18,080 bases of DNA. Source: Pseudomonadota bacterium. GTDB taxonomy: Bacteria; SAR324; XYD2-FULL-50-16; JAHJRI01. Location: the NCBI GenBank assembly GCA_022360105.1, contig JAKSDL010000359.1:1-18080 (forward strand), in the 5' to 3' direction. A program made the translations under genes and the position numbers. Shown piece by piece: positions 15,001-18,080 of this stretch (its first letter is position 1; the number at the start of each line of letters is the position of its first letter). Below the pieces are notes generated by a model. The model saw nothing but the letters and a program-made list of their open reading frames with translations. It ran no database searches and had not been told where the DNA came from.

Positions 15001-16305
15001 ATGACTGAATCAGCGATCAAAATTAGTGGAAAGCGGAATAGCGCTTTTCTGGACAAGGTTAAAGAGATCCTTCCCAATGAAGGGAACCTGAACGCCTGTC
15101 TTACCTGCGGGATGTGCGCCTCGGGCTGTCCTGCTTCCGGGATCGATAATATGGATCCTCGGAAATTTCTCCGCATGGCCGTGTTAGGTCTGGATGAAGA
15201 AGTATTGAGTACTCCATGGGTTTGGGCCTGCACCATGTGTATGCGTTGTAATTACGTTTGCCCGATGGAAATCAATATTCCTCAATTGGTCTATAACGCC
15301 AGAGCTTCCTGGCCCAGGGATGAAAGACCAAAAGGAATCAGGGGTTCCTGCGATGCCGCTGCCAAAGTAGATTCCTGCAGTGCCATGGGACTGACCAGTG
15401 AAATGTTCACCGACACAGTGGTGGAACTGCTGGAAGAAGTTCAGGAAGAGCAGGAAGGTATGGAAAACCTGCAAGCACCTATCGACAAAAAGGGAGCACA
15501 TTTCTTCCTCAATCAAAATTCCAGGGAACCACAAATGGAAGAAGATGAAATGGTTCCACTCTGGAAAATCATGCACACGGTTGGTGCCGATTGGACGTAT
15601 CCCTCCAAAGGTTGGGCAGCAGAAAATTACTGTTTGTTCCTGGCTGATGATGAAGCCTGGGAGAAAAATGTCCGCATCAAAGCAGACATGATGAAGGAGT
15701 TGGAATGCAAGGTCTGGCTTAATACCGAGTGAGGCCACGAATTATTCGCATTCCGGTCCGGACTGCAAAAATTTAATATCGATTACGATTTCGAAATCGC
15801 CGATATCAGGCAATATTATGCCAAGTGGATTAGAGAAGGAAAACTAACTGTTAATTCCGATTGGAACAAGGAACTGGGAATAAAATTCACCCTTCAGGAC
15901 CCTTGCCAGTTGGTTCGTAAAACCTTTGGTGATGAAGCTGCAGATGATATGCGCTATGTTACCAAAAAACTGGTTGGTGAAGAGAATTTCATCGATATGG
16001 CTCCCAATAAATCCAATAACTATTGCTGCGGCGGTGGTGGTGGGTTCCTGCAATCAGGACGAAAAGACGAGCGTCGTATCTATGGAAAGCTCAAGCACGA
16101 TCAAATCATGGCGACCGGTGCAACCTATGTCATAGCACCCTGCCATAACTGCCATTCACAGATACATGACATGTCTGAGCACTATGAAGGTGGTTATCAT
16201 GTCGTTCATTTCTGGACACTGATTTGTCTTTCAATGGGAATCTTGGGAGAAAATGAACGTGTCCATCTTGGACCAGATCTGGAAGAGTTTGGTTTGGAGC
16301 AGTAA
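15001..16305 (+). CDS. HdrC-HdrB fused FeS oxidoreductase (HdrD/GlpC-like), selenoprotein
   Basis: 434 residues, starting at ATG 15001 with GGAG 10 nt upstream. The N-terminal HdrC part has two [4Fe-4S] motifs, Cys33/36/39/43 and Cys77/80/83/87. The C-terminal HdrB/CCG part has WLNTE-U244-GHELFAF, then DPC, then NYCCGGGGGF and PCHNCH, the layout of the CCG domain that binds the catalytic non-cubane cluster reducing disulfides. U244 is the TGA at 15730-15732 in place of the Cys of the CGH motif. Translation stays in frame through 60 more codons to the next recognisable frame and on to TAA. As the only HdrB/HdrC-type gene here, it is the likely disulfide-reducing end of the Flx/HdrA machinery (inference). 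The acceptor cannot be told: DsrC-like, CoM-S-S-CoB-like or another. A strong terminator follows. Confidence 0.92.
15730..15732 (+). other. Selenocysteine codon (UGA) in hdrCB
   Basis: TGA at residue 244 in LNTE-U-GHELFA, the position of Cys in CGHxxxA motifs of CCG-domain FeS oxidoreductases. The CCG motif DPC..CCGG..CHNC follows in the same frame. Confidence 0.9.
15748..15766 (+). promoter_or_regulatory. Bacterial SECIS hairpin of hdrCB
   Basis: 15 nt after the TGA, GCA-t-TCCG pairs with CGGA-c-TGC around loop GTC. That is seven pairs with one internal mismatch, and G is first in the loop. Unrelated in sequence to the mvhD hairpins but at exactly the same distance. Confidence 0.82.
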
Positions 16306-16326
16306 AAGGATAAGAGGCAACAAGGG

Positions 16327-16357
16327 AAATAATCCGGCCACAAGCCGGATTATTTTT
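16327..16357 (+). terminator. Rho-independent terminator after hdrCB
   Basis: A 12-bp perfect stem (16327-16338 with 16344-16355, core ATCCGGC/GCCGGAT) and 5-nt loop CACAA, with a run of five T at 16353-16357. It lies 22 nt after the hdrCB stop, between two convergent genes, and could work in both directions, less strongly on the minus strand. Confidence 0.88.
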
Positions 16358-16810
16358 CTAGGCATAGGATGCCAGCTGAGCATTTTTGATTTGCAATCGG
16401 TCTTTTAAAACAGTAGTAATGCGTTTCATAAAGATCAGTCCCAGCTCTGCATCATTGTGAAACAATTTCTCAAGATCCGCAGCTCTCCAGCAGGCAATCT
16501 TTGAATCTGTCACCGCCCTGGCATGCGACATGTGCAATTTGTCATCCGTGTCTACCAGCGCGGAAATACCAAATACCCGTTCTTTCACAATATCCTTCAC
16601 ACGGACAGGAGAACTGGAGTTCTTCTCCACTTCCAAAGCAACTTTACCCTCCAGCACTGCATAAAGATTCTCTGCATAGTCGCCTTCTTTGAAGATATAT
16701 TCATTGGCCTTTACTGTTGTAATCGTAGCCAGTTCTGCAACATTTCGAAGCATTTGTTCATTCAAATGGGTTAACAAATGAACCGACTTAATCTCCTCTG
16801 GATTTACCAT
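16358..16810 (-). CDS. Single-domain cyclic-nucleotide-binding-like protein (Crp-type fold), copy 1
   Basis: 150 residues. A Crp-type cNMP-binding beta-roll is recognisable from YIFKEGDYAENLYAVLEGKVALEV and FGISALVDTDDK, with a C-terminal helix and no helix-turn-helix, so it is not a classical transcription factor. The phosphate-binding cassette is degenerate: FGISALV has no Glu, where binders usually have FGExAL, so cNMP binding is doubtful. The ribosome site GGAGAGG lies 4 nt before the ATG at 16810. A paralogue follows upstream on the same strand. It ends next to the bidirectional terminator. It may be a regulatory or scaffolding subunit for the Hdr proteins, but that is only inferred from location. 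Confidence 0.8.
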   Translation of the reverse strand: MVNPEEIKSVHLLTHLNEQMLRNVAELATITTVKANEYIFKEGDYAENLYAVLEGKVALEVEKNSSSPVRVKDIVKERVFGISALVDTDDKLHMSHARAVTDSKIACWRAADLEKLFHNDAELGLIFMKRITTVLKDRLQIKNAQLASYA

Positions 16811-16921
16811 ACACCTCTCCGTTTCAGATTATAAATTAAGTAGTAATCAAGCGTAACCGGCACCATAGAAAACGAATCTGTTTCAGCCCCGTACTTCCGA
16901 ACACAGTTTCCAGTTCTACTT

Positions 16922-16947
16922 GTAGCCGTTTAAACAAAAACGGTTAC
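16922..16947 (-). other. Stable hairpin overlapping the stop of the second cNMP-like gene
   Basis: GTAGCCGTTT (16922-16931) pairs with AAACGGTTAC (16938-16947): 10 pairs including one G-U, loop of 6. It includes the stop codon at 16944-16946. No T-run follows on the minus strand, so it is not a standard terminator; an mRNA-stabilising or attenuating hairpin is possible. Confidence 0.4.
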
Positions 16948-17396
16948 ATGCCTGCCGCTGCCTGAGCGTAAGTGCCCTGCAAGCGATCTTTGAGAGCTTT
17001 TCCGACCTTTTTGGTAACTAGATATCCAAGTTTATGATCGGATTGAAACAGTTCCTCCAGATCTGTTGCATTCCAAACAAGAATTTTTGAATCGACAAGC
17101 GTTCTAGCGTGCGATACACAATGCTTCACTTCAGTGTCCACCAGTGAAGATATCCCAAAAGACCGTGTCGGGACTATATCCTTGATTTTAACATCGGTGC
17201 TGGTATTAAGAGAGACTTCAAGCACAACTTTTCCTTCAAGGACGGAATAAAGCTTCTCTGCAACATCACCTTCTTTAAAGATGTATGTACCTGCTTTCAT
17301 GTTTACCACTTTCGCCTTCTCACCCACCTTCTTCAGCATCTTCTCATTTAGCTCGCTAAGTATGCCAATAGACTTCAATCGGTCAAGATCAAGCAT
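16944..17396 (-). CDS. Single-domain cyclic-nucleotide-binding-like protein (Crp-type fold), copy 2
   Basis: 150 residues, the same length and layout as its downstream neighbour, with which it shares YIFKEGD.AE.LY.VLEGKV.LEV, KDIV..R.FGIS.LVDT and SHAR..VDSKI-like segments. It is clearly a tandem duplicate. It lacks a DNA-binding domain and lacks the FGE glutamate of active cNMP sites. The start is ATG 17396 with a strong AAGGAGG just upstream (3-nt gap). The distance between the two genes is 133 nt. Single-domain cNMP-like proteins can act as sensor subunits; which ligand, if any, cannot be seen. The C-terminus differs from copy 1 (YAQAAAGM against AQLASYA), so the duplicates are not recent. 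Confidence 0.8.
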   Translation of the reverse strand: MLDLDRLKSIGILSELNEKMLKKVGEKAKVVNMKAGTYIFKEGDVAEKLYSVLEGKVVLEVSLNTSTDVKIKDIVPTRSFGISSLVDTEVKHCVSHARTLVDSKILVWNATDLEELFQSDHKLGYLVTKKVGKALKDRLQGTYAQAAAGM

Positions 17397-17417
17397 ATTC
17401 CTCCTTAATCATCAGGT

Positions 17418-17442
17418 TTGATATTCTCACAATTGCTATCAA
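17418..17442. promoter_or_regulatory. Possible operator: inverted repeat TTGATA/TATCAA
   Basis: A 6-bp perfect inverted repeat with 13-nt spacer about 22 nt before the start of the second cNMP-like gene. It lies where a regulator could act, but short inverted repeats are common in AT-rich DNA. Confidence 0.25.
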
Positions 17443-17740
17443 CTTTACTGGGTTAGATATCAAAATAAGAAACAAAACACAATAAATTATTAAGGGAATA
17501 AAATCATGCATTAACCCGCTGCTACTGCTAGGGTTGGCTACATTCTCTCATATTATCCAGGTAATGCAATCAAAAAAAAATTTTAGATCGCAGATTTTAG
17601 ATTGATGATTTAATTGTGATTTAATGATCTGAAGATCAGCGAACAGGTAGGTAAGCGTTTTATGATTTGTCATTGGTCAGTGCTGCTGAGCCCCCCCCTT
17701 TCTCGGCAATAAGTTTCATTTATTGTGATCAACCAGAATA

Positions 17741-17767
17741 ACGGGCAATGAGTTGCCCATTCTACAA
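17741..17767. repeat. REP-like palindrome GGGCAA/TTGCCC, copy 2
   Basis: GGGCAA (17743-17748), loop of 4, TTGCCC (17753-17758), then ATTCTACAA. It is the reverse-orientation counterpart of 3061-3088 (TTGTAGGATGGGCAA). Confidence 0.75.
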
Positions 17768-17870
17768 ATCAGAAGGAACAATGGTTAGTAGATGGTTAAT
17801 TGGAAATTGAGAACGATGAATCATAAAGGAAAGACACTGGTTGGGGCAGGAATAGTCAGGAGGTATAAAT

Positions 17871-17905
17871 AAAAAAGGGTCTTATCACCTTTGATGACAA
17901 GACCC
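17871..17905 (-). terminator. Rho-independent terminator of the right-edge gene
   Basis: On the minus strand GGGTCTTGTCATC pairs with GGTGATAAGACCC over 13 positions (two G-U) around a 3-nt loop, followed by six T. It lies 31 nt after the stop codon of the gene entering from the right edge. Confidence 0.9.
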
Positions 17906-17936
17906 TCAAACAAAACTTGAGAAGACTATTTATGAT

Positions 17937-18080
17937 TTAGCAACCTTCTTCCTCTTCCGGTTCATCATCTGCGACAGCAGGCTGGGCGTTAGCTGCAGCA
18001 ACAGGTCTTACAACCGGTGCTGCCACTGCTGCTTCAGCTGCATTTTCATGAAAAAAGGGTCGAACATTGTTTAATTGAGT
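17937..18080 (-). CDS. C-terminal end of an unidentified protein
   Basis: 47 residues before a TAA stop, running in from the right edge. After TQLNNVRPFFHEN comes an Ala/Val/Pro-rich linker, then an acidic tail DDEPEEEEGC ending in cysteine. The linker-like composition gives no family. It is supported as real by the well-placed terminator 31 nt downstream. The rest of the gene lies outside the window. Confidence 0.6.
   Translation of the reverse strand, partial: TQLNNVRPFFHENAAEAAVAAPVVRPVAAANAQPAVADDEPEEEEGC

Larger units (their letters stand above)
17397..17936. other. Intergenic region with repeats, no gene
   Basis: 540 bases. They hold the upstream region of the cNMP-like pair, AT-rich low-complexity sequence with AGATTTTAG-like repeats (17580-17640), a C-run near 17690, the second GGGCAA/TTGCCC palindrome and a terminator. 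No credible coding frame was seen. Confidence 0.6.

Noticed and set aside
1348..15732. The in-frame TGA codons as pseudogene stops or sequencing errors
   Set aside because: All six fall on conserved Cys positions, homology continues in the same frame, and hairpins follow at a constant 15 nt. Random damage would not do this.
1..18080. A variant genetic code with UGA as Trp or Gly
   Set aside because: TGG is used for Trp throughout, TGA appears only at Cys-type redox sites, and rrf2 and flxD end in TGA.

Overview
This 18-kb window is an electron-transfer locus from an anaerobic bacterium. It is built around heterodisulfide-reductase (Hdr) and flavin-oxidoreductase (Flx) modules. Its striking property is that six genes are each interrupted by one in-frame TGA exactly where the family carries a conserved cysteine. 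These are three hdrA genes, two mvhD-type genes and one fused hdrC-hdrB gene. All six read smoothly as selenocysteine (Sec, U) proteins. In every case a hairpin-forming segment begins 15 nt after the TGA, the usual place for a bacterial SECIS element. TGA also serves as a normal stop here (rrf2 and flxD), so this is Sec recoding and not a variant code. Automatic gene callers would split or truncate all six genes.

Layout. On the minus strand from 1527 to the left edge is hdrA1, a Sec-containing HdrA N-terminal module fused to a GltD/NfnB-type NADPH-binding module (its end lies outside the window). On the plus strand come an Rrf2 family regulator with a cysteine-rich segment, a repeat-rich gap, hdrA2 (double-length HdrA, Sec60), mvhD1 (Sec68, with an extra C-terminal winged-helix domain) and hdrA3 (double-length HdrA, Sec62). 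A second gap holds a repeated GC-rich element. It is followed by flxD (MvhD-like, Sec67), flxC, flxB, flxA and a separately spaced hdrCB fusion (Sec244). The plus-strand cluster ends at a strong hairpin terminator at 16327. Two paralogous single-domain cyclic-nucleotide-binding-like proteins and the C-terminus of one further gene lie on the minus strand.

How the genes may work together (inference). FlxA would take electrons from NAD(P)H and pass them through FlxB/FlxC and FlxD to HdrA flavin, where bifurcation would send one branch to ferredoxin and one through HdrCB to a disulfide acceptor. hdrA1 with its GltD-like module looks like an alternative NADPH entry point. Multiple HdrA and MvhD paralogues suggest interchangeable modules.

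Regulation. Upstream regions of hdrA1 (minus strand), rrf2 and hdrA2 are visibly homologous to each other over about 140-170 nt. This shared leader is not explained by any gene and may be a common control region.

Organism. Selenoprotein HdrA, MvhD/FrhD-like and GlpC/HdrD-like proteins are known mainly from anaerobic Desulfobacterota, and Sec HdrA also from Methanococcales. SECIS-like hairpins inside the coding regions point to Bacteria. The intergenic repeats (GTCATTCTGA...TCAGGATGAC; heptamer tandem arrays; GATGGGCAA palindromes) resemble those I associate with the Bacteroidota/Calditrichota/KSB1-like sphere. The phylum is therefore a guess. No tRNA, rRNA, CRISPR or transposase gene was seen.
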